Assembly: GCF_000527175.1 (NCBI RefSeq)
Contig: NZ_AZUR01000001.1
Coordinates: forward strand, 3,058,501 to 3,122,500
Direction of reading: 5' to 3'
Length of the DNA: 64,000 bases
From: Pseudogulbenkiania sp. MAI-1
GTDB taxonomy: Bacteria; Pseudomonadota; Gammaproteobacteria; Burkholderiales; Chromobacteriaceae
The position numbers and the translations under genes are program-made. Below the pieces are notes generated by a model. It saw only the letters and a list, made by a program, of their open reading frames with translations, ran no database searches and had not been told where the DNA came from. Position 1 is the first letter of the stretch; every line of letters begins with the position of its first letter. Of the stretch, positions 26,308 through 34,813 are shown piece after piece.

Positions 26308-26653
26308 CGCTGCGCTCCATGTCGAAGGACACCACAAGGGCGGCGTTGGCGATCACCGTGGGATCGCTGCCATCGGGCTTGCAGACGTCGAGGCCGCCGC
26401 GCACGACGCGGATCGTGGGCTGGCCGTAGGGAAAGATGTCGAGCAGGACGGTGGTGTCGACCGCCTCGGGTTTCTGCACGCCGATCTCCACGTCGATCAG
26501 CATCGCCTCGCGCGGAAAGCCGAAGGCGGTCGCCACGTTGAGCGAGTTGTGCCACAGCGCGTCGCGGATCGCGCGCGCCGCGGCCTGGGTGTAGTCCTGG
26601 CTGCGGATCGAAGTCCCCATGCCGAACTGCGTGACCATGCGGGTCTTGGCCAT
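26300..26653 (-). CDS. Lin0512-family protein (second of a tandem pair)
   Basis: A 117-residue paralogue of the next gene downstream. It shares GMGTSIRSQDYTQAAARAIR, DALWHNSLNV, IGVQKPEAVD, RGGLDVCKPDG and a C-terminal VIANAALVV. The overlap of 8 bp with the following gene suggests a two-subunit protein. It starts 57 bp after the cupin gene. No function is known for the family. Confidence 0.8.
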   Translation of the reverse strand: MAKTRMVTQFGMGTSIRSQDYTQAAARAIRDALWHNSLNVATAFGFPREAMLIDVEIGVQKPEAVDTTVLLDIFPYGQPTIRVVRGGLDVCKPDGSDPTVIANAALVVSFDMERSDD

Positions 26654-26710
26654 TGTCGGTGCTCCCTTGTCGAGTGTTTCCGGGCGACGGACGACCGTCG
26701 CCCGGCGCGG

Positions 26711-27079
26711 TCAGCCGGGTGTGTAGCTCCGGATGACGAAGTGCTTGGTCGTGGTTTCGATAACCTCCCAGTAACCGCGGAAACCGTCCGGGATCAGGAA
26801 TGCGTCCCCGGTGCGGAAGGTCTGCGCGCTGCCGTCGGCCGCGATCAGACGGACATGGCCGCTGACAATGTAGCAGAACTCGTCGCGGTCGGTGAACGCA
26901 TGCCATCGGCCCGGCGTGCTGGTCCAGGTGCCGGCGATGAAATCCCCGGCCAGGTTCTCGAAGAAGGTGGTGCTCTGGTGCCGCGGGTCGCCGTCGACGA
27001 CGCGGCCGGGCAGGTCGGCGAGCCGTCTGCTCTCGCGCTGTCCGTCGTCCTGGCTGAAATCGATGACCTTGATCGTCAT
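26711..27079 (-). CDS. Cupin-domain protein (cupin_3/DUF861 type)
   Basis: A 122-residue single-domain cupin. The second half holds the barrel motifs WHAFTDRDEFCYIVSGHVRL (H..E pattern with a following G) and GDAFLIPDGFRGYWEVIETT, typical of cupin_3 proteins such as the ureidoglycine aminohydrolase group. The ATG at 27079 was chosen for domain length; the longer frame reaching 27439 is antisense-like cobT sequence. It lies between cobT and the Lin0512 pair. The ligand is unknown. Confidence 0.78.
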   Translation of the reverse strand: MTIKVIDFSQDDGQRESRRLADLPGRVVDGDPRHQSTTFFENLAGDFIAGTWTSTPGRWHAFTDRDEFCYIVSGHVRLIAADGSAQTFRTGDAFLIPDGFRGYWEVIETTTKHFVIRSYTPG

Positions 27080-27141
27080 TGTCGTGGGGCCTCGTCGGTC
27101 GATGCGGTGCAGTGTCCGGGTGTTCCTTTCCGGCGCGCGCT

Positions 27142-28869
27142 TCAGCGCCGGTGGCGGCCGCCGAACAGCTGCACGATGTCGAAGAACAATTCGTTGTCCA
27201 GCCCGCGCGTCATGTCGGTGGCCAGGCAACGGCGGTAGAAGGGGCTGAGGTCGAGGCCGACGCCGAGGCCGAGGATCTCCACGGCGCCCTGCTGCTCGCA
27301 GCGCGCGACCACGTCCTTGAGGTGGTTGTCGAGGTAGAATGGGTCGTTGGCCAGCCCGGTCGCGCCGTCGGCCGGGCAGCCGTCCGAGATCACGACCAGG
27401 ATGCGCCGCGCCTCGCCGCGCGCCAGCATGCGGTTGCACGCCCAGTCGACCGCCTCGCCGTCGATCCCCTCGCGGAACAGGTCGGCCTTGAGCAACGCCG
27501 CGATGTCACGGCGCGCGCGCCGCCAGCTGCGCTCGGCGTCCTTGAACACCAGGTGGCAGACCTCGTTGAGCCGGCCGGGGTGGCGCGGCCGCCCGCGGCT
27601 CATCCACTCGCGGTAGGGACGGCCGCCGTTCCAGGCGGCGGTGGTGAAACCGAGCAGCTCGGTGCCGACGCCGGCCATCTCGAGCGCGCGCAGCAGGATG
27701 TCCACCAGGGTCGCCACCGATTCGACATGCGTCTTCATCGAGCCCGAGCAATCCACCAGCACGCTCACCTGGCAGTCCGCCGCCGGCTTGAACTGCTCGC
27801 GGCGGAACAGGCGGCGCTCGGCCGGCGAGGTGATCAGCTGGGACAGGCGGCGGCCATCGACCTGCCCTTCCTCCTCGCCGAAGCGCCAGCCGTCGCGGCG
27901 CGGCTCGGCGAGCACGGCGCCGAGCAGGCGCGCCAGGCGCGGAATATTGACGCCCTGGGCGGCGACGCGCCGGTCGAGGCGCTCGCGGTACTCCTCCAGC
28001 AGCGCCCGGCGCACCTGCGTGCCGGCCGCCAGCTCGACATCGTAGCGGGTGGTGTAGACGCGGTAGGCCTGTTCCGCCTCGACAAACACCTTGCTGGCGC
28101 CACTGACGGCGGCGGCGATGCCGTCGCCCCCCTCGTCCTGGTCGAAGTCGAGCAGCAGCGCGAAGGCGGCACGGACGTCGCCCTCGGCCGCCTCTCCGGT
28201 CTCCCCCTCCCCCGGCTGGGCGCTGTTGGCGCGCACCTTGTCGCCGACGATGCGGGCGATCTCCAGCGCGTGCGGGGCGAACGCGGCCTGGTCGTGGCGC
28301 TGACGGCGGATGCCGGCCAGCGCGCTGCCCAGCGCCGACACCAGGGACCAGCGGGTGCTCTCGATGTAATCCTCGGTCTCGTGCAGCACCGGCAGCGCGT
28401 TGAGGCGCGACCAGCACATCTGCGCCACGGTGTAGAGCAGGATGCCGGCCTCGCCCTCGGTGAGCCCGGAACGGTAGAACGCGCGCGACCAGTCCTCGAA
28501 GCGCTGGCGCAGGTTGCGCACCATGCCCGGCATGTCGGCGGGCGCCAGGGTCTCGACGCGCATCTGTTCCAGCAGCTCGAAGATCAGACGATCGACTGGC
28601 TCCTCCGGGCATAGGCTGCGGTGCAGGACGGCATCGGAATGGCGCAGGCGCAGCGCCATGCCGTCGGCCGCCGCCCGACAGGCCACGAAGTCGTCGGCCC
28701 CGGGGTCGACGCGCAGATGGGGGGCGTGCACCGGCAGCGCCCGCGTCGCGCGATGCAGCCGGCCGCCGCGGTAGTGCAGCGCCGCATCGCCGGTCAGCGC
28801 CCGGATCGCGGCCGCGCACAGCTCCTCGATCTGCTGCTGCCGCTGGGCATTCTGCTGCCGGCTGGCCAT
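27142..28869 (-). CDS. cobT: CobT-like VWA protein (cobaltochelatase subunit family)
   Basis: A 575-residue protein. The N-terminal half is CobT-like (ALTGDAALHYRGGR ... SLCPEEPVDRLIFELLEQMR), followed by an acidic centre and a C-terminal von Willebrand A domain with the metal-ion site DCSGSM (VSVLVDCSGSMKTH) and LVVISDGCPADG. With CobS it forms the AAA+/VWA motor that drives cobalt insertion by CobN. No CobN or other cobalamin gene is in the window, so this pair may serve a different metallation or remodelling task. Start ATG (28869-28867) overlaps the cobS stop by one base. Part of this gene is duplicated in the scar at 10954-11203. Confidence 0.85.
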   Translation of the reverse strand: MASRQQNAQRQQQIEELCAAAIRALTGDAALHYRGGRLHRATRALPVHAPHLRVDPGADDFVACRAAADGMALRLRHSDAVLHRSLCPEEPVDRLIFELLEQMRVETLAPADMPGMVRNLRQRFEDWSRAFYRSGLTEGEAGILLYTVAQMCWSRLNALPVLHETEDYIESTRWSLVSALGSALAGIRRQRHDQAAFAPHALEIARIVGDKVRANSAQPGEGETGEAAEGDVRAAFALLLDFDQDEGGDGIAAAVSGASKVFVEAEQAYRVYTTRYDVELAAGTQVRRALLEEYRERLDRRVAAQGVNIPRLARLLGAVLAEPRRDGWRFGEEEGQVDGRRLSQLITSPAERRLFRREQFKPAADCQVSVLVDCSGSMKTHVESVATLVDILLRALEMAGVGTELLGFTTAAWNGGRPYREWMSRGRPRHPGRLNEVCHLVFKDAERSWRRARRDIAALLKADLFREGIDGEAVDWACNRMLARGEARRILVVISDGCPADGATGLANDPFYLDNHLKDVVARCEQQGAVEILGLGVGLDLSPFYRRCLATDMTRGLDNELFFDIVQLFGGRHRR

Positions 28870-29849
28870 TACTGCGCCCCCGCCGTGAGCATCCAGGATT
28901 CGTCCAGTTCGACGCCGAAGCAGCGCTGGTAGTACTCGGCGACGATGGGGCGCTCCGCCTCGTCGCACTTGTTGAGGAAGGACAGGCGGAAGGCCAGCGC
29001 CGGGTTGCGGAAGATTTCGCAGTTTTCCGCCCAGCTGATGATGGTGCGTGGCGACATCAGCGTCGACAGATCGCCGGCGGCAAAGCCCTTGCGCGTCAAT
29101 TCCGCCACGGCCACCATCGACGCCACCAGCTGGCGCCCCTGCGCGTTGTCCTTGGCGGGAACGCGCGCCAGCACGATCGCCATCTCCTCGTCGCGCGACA
29201 GGTAGTTGAGCGTGGCGACGATGTTCCAGCGGTCGATCTGGGCATGGTTGAGCACCTGGGTGCCGTGGTACAGACCGGACAGGTTGCCAAGCCCGACCGT
29301 GTTGGAGGTGGCGAACAGGCGGAAATACGGGTGCGGCCGGATCACCCGGCTCTGGTCGAGCAGGGTGAACTTGCCGTCGCGCTCGAGGATGCGCTGGATC
29401 ACGAACATCACGTCGGGGCGGCCGGCATCGTACTCGTCGAAGATCAGCGCCACCGGGCGTTGCAGCGCCCAGGGCACGATGCCTTCCTGGAATTCGGTGA
29501 CCTGCAGGCCGTCGCGCAGCACGATGGTGTCGCGGCCGACCAGGTCGAGGCGGCTGATGTGGCCGTCCAGGTTGACGCGCACGCACGGCCAGTTGAGGCG
29601 CGCGGCGACCTGCTCGATATGCGTGGACTTGCCGGTGCCGTGCAGCCCCTGCACCATCACGCGGCGGTCGCGGGTAAAGCCGGCGAGGATCGCCAGCGTC
29701 ACGTCCGGGTTGAAGCGATAGGCCTCGTCGACCTCGGGCACGTGGTCGTCGCGCTCGCTGAAGGCGGGCACTTTCAGGTCGGAATCGATGCCGAATACCT
29801 CGCGCACCGAGACCATGCGGTCGGGCTGAATCTGGCTGATGTCTGTCAC
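28869..29849 (-). CDS. cobS: CobS-like AAA+ ATPase (cobaltochelatase subunit family)
   Basis: A 326-residue MoxR/CobS-type AAA+ ATPase. Walker A is GLHGTGKST, Walker B is ALIFDEYDAG, and ATSNTVGLGNLSGLYHGTQ is a sensor-1 segment. The N-terminal VFGIDSDLKVPAFSERDDHVP is characteristic of CobS. The GTG at 29849 is chosen over an upstream start because it has a GGAG site and yields the usual N-terminus. It is coupled to cobT by a one-base TAATG overlap. It lies 138 bp after iclR copy B on the same strand. Confidence 0.87.
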   Translation of the reverse strand: MTDISQIQPDRMVSVREVFGIDSDLKVPAFSERDDHVPEVDEAYRFNPDVTLAILAGFTRDRRVMVQGLHGTGKSTHIEQVAARLNWPCVRVNLDGHISRLDLVGRDTIVLRDGLQVTEFQEGIVPWALQRPVALIFDEYDAGRPDVMFVIQRILERDGKFTLLDQSRVIRPHPYFRLFATSNTVGLGNLSGLYHGTQVLNHAQIDRWNIVATLNYLSRDEEMAIVLARVPAKDNAQGRQLVASMVAVAELTRKGFAAGDLSTLMSPRTIISWAENCEIFRNPALAFRLSFLNKCDEAERPIVAEYYQRCFGVELDESWMLTAGAQ

Positions 29850-29987
29850 GGGAGCTCTCCAGTGGTTGCCGCGACGTGCTGCGCGGCGTGGGTCAAATAA
29901 TCGTCGCACCCTGGCGCCCCCGAGCGGCGGTCAGCCGGGCGGGCCAGGTGGCGGCAAGCCGGCGGCGGGCAGGCGGCAAAGCAGGCC

Positions 29988-30809
29988 TCATTCGCCCTCC
30001 CGCGCCTCGGGCATGGCCTCGGCCTCGATCTTGGCCAAGGCCGCCGCCGCCCGCTGCAACGCCGGCAGCAGCTGCAGCGCCTTGTCCGGCGTCAGCCGCA
30101 GCACCGGCGCCTGGATCGCGATCCCGGTGTTGGACTTGCCCCCCGGCGTCGGCACCAGCACCGCCAGGCAGAACAGCCCCGGCAGGAATTCCTCGTCGTC
30201 GACCGCGTAGCCGTCCCGCTTCACCCGCTCGATCTCCCGCTCCAGCGCCCCCAGGTCGGTCAGCGTCTTCGCGGTGTAGCGTTCCAGCGGCACGTGCTCC
30301 AGCAGCCGGCGCCGCTGGCTCGGGCTCATCTGCGCCAGGAACAGCTTGCCGCTCGCCGAGCAGTGCGCCGGCACCCGCGAGCCGGGGTGCAGGTAGAAGC
30401 GCAGCGGCGCCGGGGTTTCCACCCGGTCCAGGTACAGCACTTCGCTGCCCGACAGCGCGGTGATGTTGCAGCTTTCGCCCACTTCTTCCACCAGTTGGCG
30501 CAGCACCGCGTGGCGCGCGCCGTGCACGGTGTTGTTGAGCAGCAGGTTCTCGGCCATGCGCCGCAGCCGCACCCCGGTGCTGTAGTGCCGCCCGTCGCCG
30601 TCGCGTTGCAGCATCCCGGCGCTTTCCAGTTGCTGCAGCATGCGGTGCAGCGTCGGCTTGGGCAGCCCGGTTTCTTCCACCAGTCCTTGCAGCGTGAAGA
30701 ACTGGTCCTTTTCCGCGATCACTTCCAACAACGCGAACAGCCGCAGCGTCGGCGTGTCGCCATCGAGCCGGGCCGGTTCGCTCTTCGGGGTCTGTGGTGT
30801 GTCGTTCAT
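29988..30809 (-). CDS. IclR-family transcriptional regulator, copy B
   Basis: A 273-residue protein, identical to copy A (3877-4722) except for the last residues, which here read MPEAREGE after the breakpoint at 30015. The DNA-binding and effector domains are intact, so both copies should bind the same sites. It is divergent from xsc copy B, and its downstream neighbour on the same strand is cobS instead of dadA. Confidence 0.88.
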   Translation of the reverse strand: MNDTPQTPKSEPARLDGDTPTLRLFALLEVIAEKDQFFTLQGLVEETGLPKPTLHRMLQQLESAGMLQRDGDGRHYSTGVRLRRMAENLLLNNTVHGARHAVLRQLVEEVGESCNITALSGSEVLYLDRVETPAPLRFYLHPGSRVPAHCSASGKLFLAQMSPSQRRRLLEHVPLERYTAKTLTDLGALEREIERVKRDGYAVDDEEFLPGLFCLAVLVPTPGGKSNTGIAIQAPVLRLTPDKALQLLPALQRAAAALAKIEAEAMPEAREGE

Positions 30810-30841
30810 GGCGTTTCCATCATAGTTCAGTTTCTGTTTTT

Positions 30842-30939
30842 GATACAACAAGTATCGTTTTACGAAATTTGTTGTTGACTTGCCGCATACACCCTCCTAG
30901 AGTTGAGTCTTGTCTCACATATCGGAATATTTCGTACCG
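30842..30939 (+). promoter_or_regulatory. xsc promoter and operators, copy B
   Basis: An exact copy of the copy A control region: inverted repeat GATACAACAAGTATC (30842-30856), -35 TTGACT and -10 TAGAGT (30875-30903), and downstream operator CGGAATATTTCGTACCG (30923-30939). Confidence 0.65.
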
Positions 30940-30973
30940 GTTTTGAGATGATACCCACAGGAGACTAGTCAGC

Positions 30974-32785
30974 ATGAGCGAGCAAGCCAACCGTACGGTG
31001 CCCGTCGGCCCCACCAAGATGACCCCTTCCGAAGCCTTCGTCGAAACCATGGTGGCCAATGGCGTGACCGATATGTTCGGCATCATGGGGTCGGCCTTCA
31101 TGGATGCCATGGATATTTTCGCCCCCGCCGGCATCCGCTTGATCCCGGTGGTCCACGAGCAGGGCGCCGCCCACATGGCGGATGGCTATTCCCGCGTGTC
31201 CGGCCGCCACGGCGTGGTGATCGGCCAGAACGGCCCCGGTATCAGCAACTGCGTCACCGCCATCGCCGCCGCCTACTGGGCGCACAGCCCGGTGGTGATC
31301 GTGACCCCGGAGACCGGCACCATGACGATGGGCCTGGGCGGCTTCCAGGAGTGTAACCAGTTGCCGATGTTCCAGGAATTCACCAAGTACCAGGGGCATG
31401 TCACGCACCCGGCCCGTATGGCCGAGTACACCGGCCGCTGCTTCGACCGCGCCATGAGCGAGATGGGCCCGACCCAGCTCAATATCCCGCGCGATTATTT
31501 CTACGGCGAGATTACCGCCGAGATCCCCAAACCCTCGCGTCTGGATCGCGGGGCCGGTGGCGAGCAGAGCCTGAACGAGGCAGCGGAGTTGCTGGCGCAG
31601 GCGACGTTCCCGGTGATCATTTCCGGCGGCGGCGTGGTGATGGGCGATGCCGTCGAGGAGTGTAAGGCCTTGGCCGAGCGCCTGGGGGCGCCGGTGGTCA
31701 ACAGCTACCTGCACAACGATTCGTTCCCGGCCAGCCATCCGCTGTGGTGCGGTCCACTCGGTTACCAGGGCTCGAAGGCGGCGATGAAGCTGATTTCCCA
31801 GGCCGACGTGGTGGTGGCGCTGGGGTCCCGCCTGGGGCCGTTCGGCACGCTGCCGCAGCATGGCATGGATTACTGGCCGAAGAACGCGAAGATCATCCAG
31901 ATCGACGCCGACAACAAGATGCTGGGCCTGGTGAAGAAGATTTCGGTGGGCATTTGCGGCGATGCCAAGGCGGCGGCGGTGGCGCTGACGCAGCGTCTGG
32001 CCAACCGTACCCTGGCCTGCGATGCGACCCGCGCCGAGCGCGCCGACAAGATCGCGACCGAGAAGGCGGCCTGGGAGAAGGAGCTGGACGAGTGGACGCA
32101 CGAGCGCGATCCGTTCAGCCTCGACATGATCGAGCAGAATGCCCAGGAGCGCACCTTCAACGGCGGCCATTACCTGCATCCGCGCCAGGTGCTGCGCGAG
32201 CTGGAGAAGGCGATGCCGGAGGATGTGATGGTGTCGACCGATATCGGCAACATCAATTCGGTGGCCAACAGCTACCTGCGCTTCGAGAAGCCGCGCAGTT
32301 TCTTCGCGGCGATGAGTTTCGGCAATTGCGGCTATGCCTTCCCGACCATCATCGGCGCCAAGGTGGCGGCGCCACATCGCCCGGCCATCTCCTACGCCGG
32401 CGACGGCGCCTGGGGCATGAGCCTGATGGAGACCATGACCTGCGTGCGCCACAACATCCCGGTCACCGCCGTGGTGTTCCACAACCGCCAGTGGGGTGCC
32501 GAGAAGAAGAACCAGGTCGATTTCTACAACCGCCGCTTCGTCGCCGGCGAGCTCGACAACCAGAGCTTCGCCGCGATCGCCCGCGCCATGGGGGCGGAGG
32601 GCATCACCGTCGACCGTCTCGAGGATGTCGGCCCGGCCCTGCAGAAGGCCATCGACCTGCAGATGAACCACGGCAAGACCTGCATCATCGAGATCATGTG
32701 CACCCGTGAGCTGGGCGATCCCTTCCGCCGCGATGCCCTCTCCAAGCCGGTACGATTCCTCGACAAGTACAAGGATTACGTGTGA
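30974..32785 (+). CDS. xsc: Sulfoacetaldehyde acetyltransferase Xsc, copy B
   Basis: Encodes the same 603-residue TPP enzyme as copy A, with the same upstream control region. The three base changes found are silent and near the 3' end. Unlike copy A it is not followed by pta but by a hairpin (32821-32859) and an amino-acid permease gene. Two active copies would raise the dose of the C-S cleavage step. Confidence 0.96.
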   Translation: MSEQANRTVPVGPTKMTPSEAFVETMVANGVTDMFGIMGSAFMDAMDIFAPAGIRLIPVVHEQGAAHMADGYSRVSGRHGVVIGQNGPGISNCVTAIAAAYWAHSPVVIVTPETGTMTMGLGGFQECNQLPMFQEFTKYQGHVTHPARMAEYTGRCFDRAMSEMGPTQLNIPRDYFYGEITAEIPKPSRLDRGAGGEQSLNEAAELLAQATFPVIISGGGVVMGDAVEECKALAERLGAPVVNSYLHNDSFPASHPLWCGPLGYQGSKAAMKLISQADVVVALGSRLGPFGTLPQHGMDYWPKNAKIIQIDADNKMLGLVKKISVGICGDAKAAAVALTQRLANRTLACDATRAERADKIATEKAAWEKELDEWTHERDPFSLDMIEQNAQERTFNGGHYLHPRQVLRELEKAMPEDVMVSTDIGNINSVANSYLRFEKPRSFFAAMSFGNCGYAFPTIIGAKVAAPHRPAISYAGDGAWGMSLMETMTCVRHNIPVTAVVFHNRQWGAEKKNQVDFYNRRFVAGELDNQSFAAIARAMGAEGITVDRLEDVGPALQKAIDLQMNHGKTCIIEIMCTRELGDPFRRDALSKPVRFLDKYKDYV

Positions 32786-32820
32786 GCAACAACCGCGCTG
32801 ACGCGAAAAAGTGAAGACAA

Positions 32821-32859
32821 GCGGGCCGTGTCGCAGGCAGTGTACGCCTCACGGTCCGC
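32821..32859 (+). terminator. Hairpin after xsc copy B
   Basis: GCGGGCCGTG pairs with CACGGTCCGC (one G-T pair) around a 19-base loop, 35 bp past the stop codon. No T-run follows. The remaining 32860-33076 shows no gene. Confidence 0.5.
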
Positions 32860-33076
32860 CCTGCCTCATAGTCGCGGCGACATCATCGTTTCTGAAAGGT
32901 GAACCGAAACCGAGATAACCCACCAGGCTGCCCGGATGCCTCCACTGTCAGGGAGCACGGACAGCACACGACCCTGAACGACCACGGAATGGGTGGCGGC
33001 GCTCGCGCCCAGCCATACCCTTACAATTCAACAAACCGTGGCGTCCTACAATAAAGAAATACAGAGATATATCAAA

Positions 33077-34504
33077 GTGATAGGCAACCAGCAGCATTCA
33101 AACGGGCTCCAGCACAGCCTGAAGCAGCGCCACATGACCATGATTGCACTCGGTGGTGTGATTGGCGCAGGTCTGTTTGTCGGCAGCGGCGTGGTGATCA
33201 AGGCCACCGGCCCCGCCGCCATTCTCTCTTTCCTCCTCACCGGCCTGCTTGTGGTCCTGGTCATGCGCATGCTGGGAGAAATGGCTGTCGCCCTGCCTAG
33301 CGGCGGCTCCTTCTATGAATACGCCCGCGAGGCCTGGCACGACCGCCCGGCCGTGGGCGAACTGGCCGGCTTCCTCACCGGCTGGATGTACTGGTACTTC
33401 TGGGTCATCGTAGTGGCGCTCGAGGCGGTCGCCGGGGCCAACCTGGTGCACTATTGGTTGCCCGATATGCCGACCTGGATCATCAGTCTGACCTTGCTGG
33501 TGACGCTCACCCTGACCAACCTGATCTCGGTGAAGTCGTTCGGTGAATTCGAGTTCTGGTTCTCCTCGATCAAGGTCGGCGCCATCGTCGTGTTCCTGTT
33601 CCTGGCGAGCCTGTACGTGTTCGGCATGTGGCCGGGCGCGAGCTTCAACGTCAGCAACCTGACCGCGCACGGCGGCTTTGCCCCGCACGGCTGGGTGCCG
33701 GTGCTGACCGGGGCGGTGGCGGCAACCGGCTTCTATTTTGGCGCCGAGATCGTCACCATCGCCGCCGCGGAAACCGCCGAGCCGCAAAAAGCCATCGCCA
33801 AGGCCACCAGCTCCGTCATCACCCGGGTGCTGGTTTTCTATGTCGGCTCGGTGCTGCTGGTGGTCTGCCTGGTGCCGTGGAATTCACCCGGCATCGCCAC
33901 CCCGTACGTCAGCGCGCTCAACGCGATGGGTATCCCGGCCGCGGCGCAGATCATGAACGCCGTGGTGTTGACCGCCGTGCTGTCGGCGCTCAACTCCGGC
34001 CTGTACGCGTCGTCGCGCATGCTGTTTGCCCTGACCAAGCGTGGCGACGCACCCAAATCGCTGGCCAAGCTGACCCGCAACGGCGTGCCGGTGCGCGCCA
34101 TCCTGTTCGCCACGCTGTTCGGCTACGCGGCGGTGGTGATGTCCTACGTATCGCCGGACACGGTGTTCGCCTTCCTGGTCGACTCCTACGGCACGGTGGC
34201 GATTTTCGTCTACATCCTGATCGCCATCTCCCAGCTGCGCCTGCGCGCCCGCCTCGAACGCGAGGCCCCGGAACGCCTGCGCGTGAAGATGTGGGCCTAC
34301 CCCTACCTGACCTACCTCGCCATCGCCGGCATGATCGGCATCGTGGTGGCCATGGCCTTCATCCCCGATCAGCGCACGCCGCTGCTGCTGGGCGTGGCCA
34401 GCCTCGGCATCCTGCTGGTGGGCTACGTGGTGCGTCAGATCTGCCGCCGGAATGCCCCGGCCATCACCTTGGCTGAAGCGTCGACCGACTGCACCAAGCT
34501 CTAA
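33077..34504 (+). CDS. gabP: GabP-like amino acid/GABA permease
   Basis: A 475-residue APC-superfamily permease of the amino acid transporter family with 12 membrane helices. LKQRHMTMIALGGVIGAGLF, VKSFGEFEFWFSSIKV and GAEIVTIAAAETAEPQKAIA closely follow the GABA permease pattern. The GTG at 33077 gives an N-terminus of the same length as known GabP; a GTG at 32993 would add 28 unlikely residues. In this setting it may carry beta-amino compounds such as GABA, beta-alanine or taurine into the cell. It ends with a strong hairpin at 34518. Confidence 0.87.
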   Translation: MIGNQQHSNGLQHSLKQRHMTMIALGGVIGAGLFVGSGVVIKATGPAAILSFLLTGLLVVLVMRMLGEMAVALPSGGSFYEYAREAWHDRPAVGELAGFLTGWMYWYFWVIVVALEAVAGANLVHYWLPDMPTWIISLTLLVTLTLTNLISVKSFGEFEFWFSSIKVGAIVVFLFLASLYVFGMWPGASFNVSNLTAHGGFAPHGWVPVLTGAVAATGFYFGAEIVTIAAAETAEPQKAIAKATSSVITRVLVFYVGSVLLVVCLVPWNSPGIATPYVSALNAMGIPAAAQIMNAVVLTAVLSALNSGLYASSRMLFALTKRGDAPKSLAKLTRNGVPVRAILFATLFGYAAVVMSYVSPDTVFAFLVDSYGTVAIFVYILIAISQLRLRARLEREAPERLRVKMWAYPYLTYLAIAGMIGIVVAMAFIPDQRTPLLLGVASLGILLVGYVVRQICRRNAPAITLAEASTDCTKL

Positions 34505-34517
34505 CCCTTCCCCTTCC

Positions 34518-34557
34518 AGCGGGCCGCCGGCACCTCCTCGGCGGCCCGCTGCCTTTT
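34518..34557 (+). terminator. Terminator of the gabP-like gene
   Basis: A 12-bp perfect stem (AGCGGGCCGCCG and its complement) with a 9-base loop, followed by GCCTTTTCC. Confidence 0.8.
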
Positions 34558-34575
34558 CCCCACAAAATAAAATAT

Positions 34576-34592
34576 CAGTACATTTTGTACCG
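34576..34592. promoter_or_regulatory. Upstream operator of tauZ-thiCSGE
   Basis: CAGTACATTTTGTACCG, a palindrome with perfect GTAC arms, ends 17 bp before the -35 element. It is followed by AAATTTG, as is the corresponding site before xsc. Confidence 0.6.
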
Positions 34593-34609
34593 AAATTTGA
34601 AATTTACTA

Positions 34610-34638
34610 TTGCACTCCTTGATTGGCCGGCTTATAGT
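34610..34638 (+). promoter_or_regulatory. tauZ-thiCSGE promoter
   Basis: -35 TTGCAC, a 17-bp spacer and -10 TATAGT, between the two operators. The leader to tauZ (about 34645-34813) has no thi-box sequence, so no TPP riboswitch is seen. Confidence 0.6.
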
Positions 34639-34656
34639 TTTTCAAAAAACAATATA

Positions 34657-34673
34657 CGGAATTTTTTGTACCG
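34657..34673. promoter_or_regulatory. Downstream operator of tauZ-thiCSGE
   Basis: CGGAATTTTTTGTACCG, matching the xsc operator CGGAATATTTCGTACCG at 15 of 17 positions. It begins 24 bases after the first base of the -10, versus 25 in xsc. Confidence 0.65.
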
Positions 34674-34813
34674 TTTTTTGTAATTTTCACACTAGCCAGC
34701 TCAGGCAGTACGCGCGTGCCAGCCCCGTCCCCGCCGGGCCGTTCCCCTCAGCCGCTTGGCCATGGGCCGGATACAGCGCGGTAAACCGAAGTCAATCACC
34801 GGAGACCCACACG

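Larger units (their letters stand above)
30015..32785. repeat. Long direct repeat, copy B (iclR'-xsc block)
   Basis: The second copy of the 2,771-bp block described at 3928-6698, in the same orientation. The sequence beyond either edge is unrelated to that flanking copy A. Confidence 0.97.

Noticed and set aside
34645..34813. TPP riboswitch expected before thiC
   Set aside because: No CTGAGA plus ACCCTTTGAACCTGAT-like thi box is found in the leader or in the tauZ-thiC gap.
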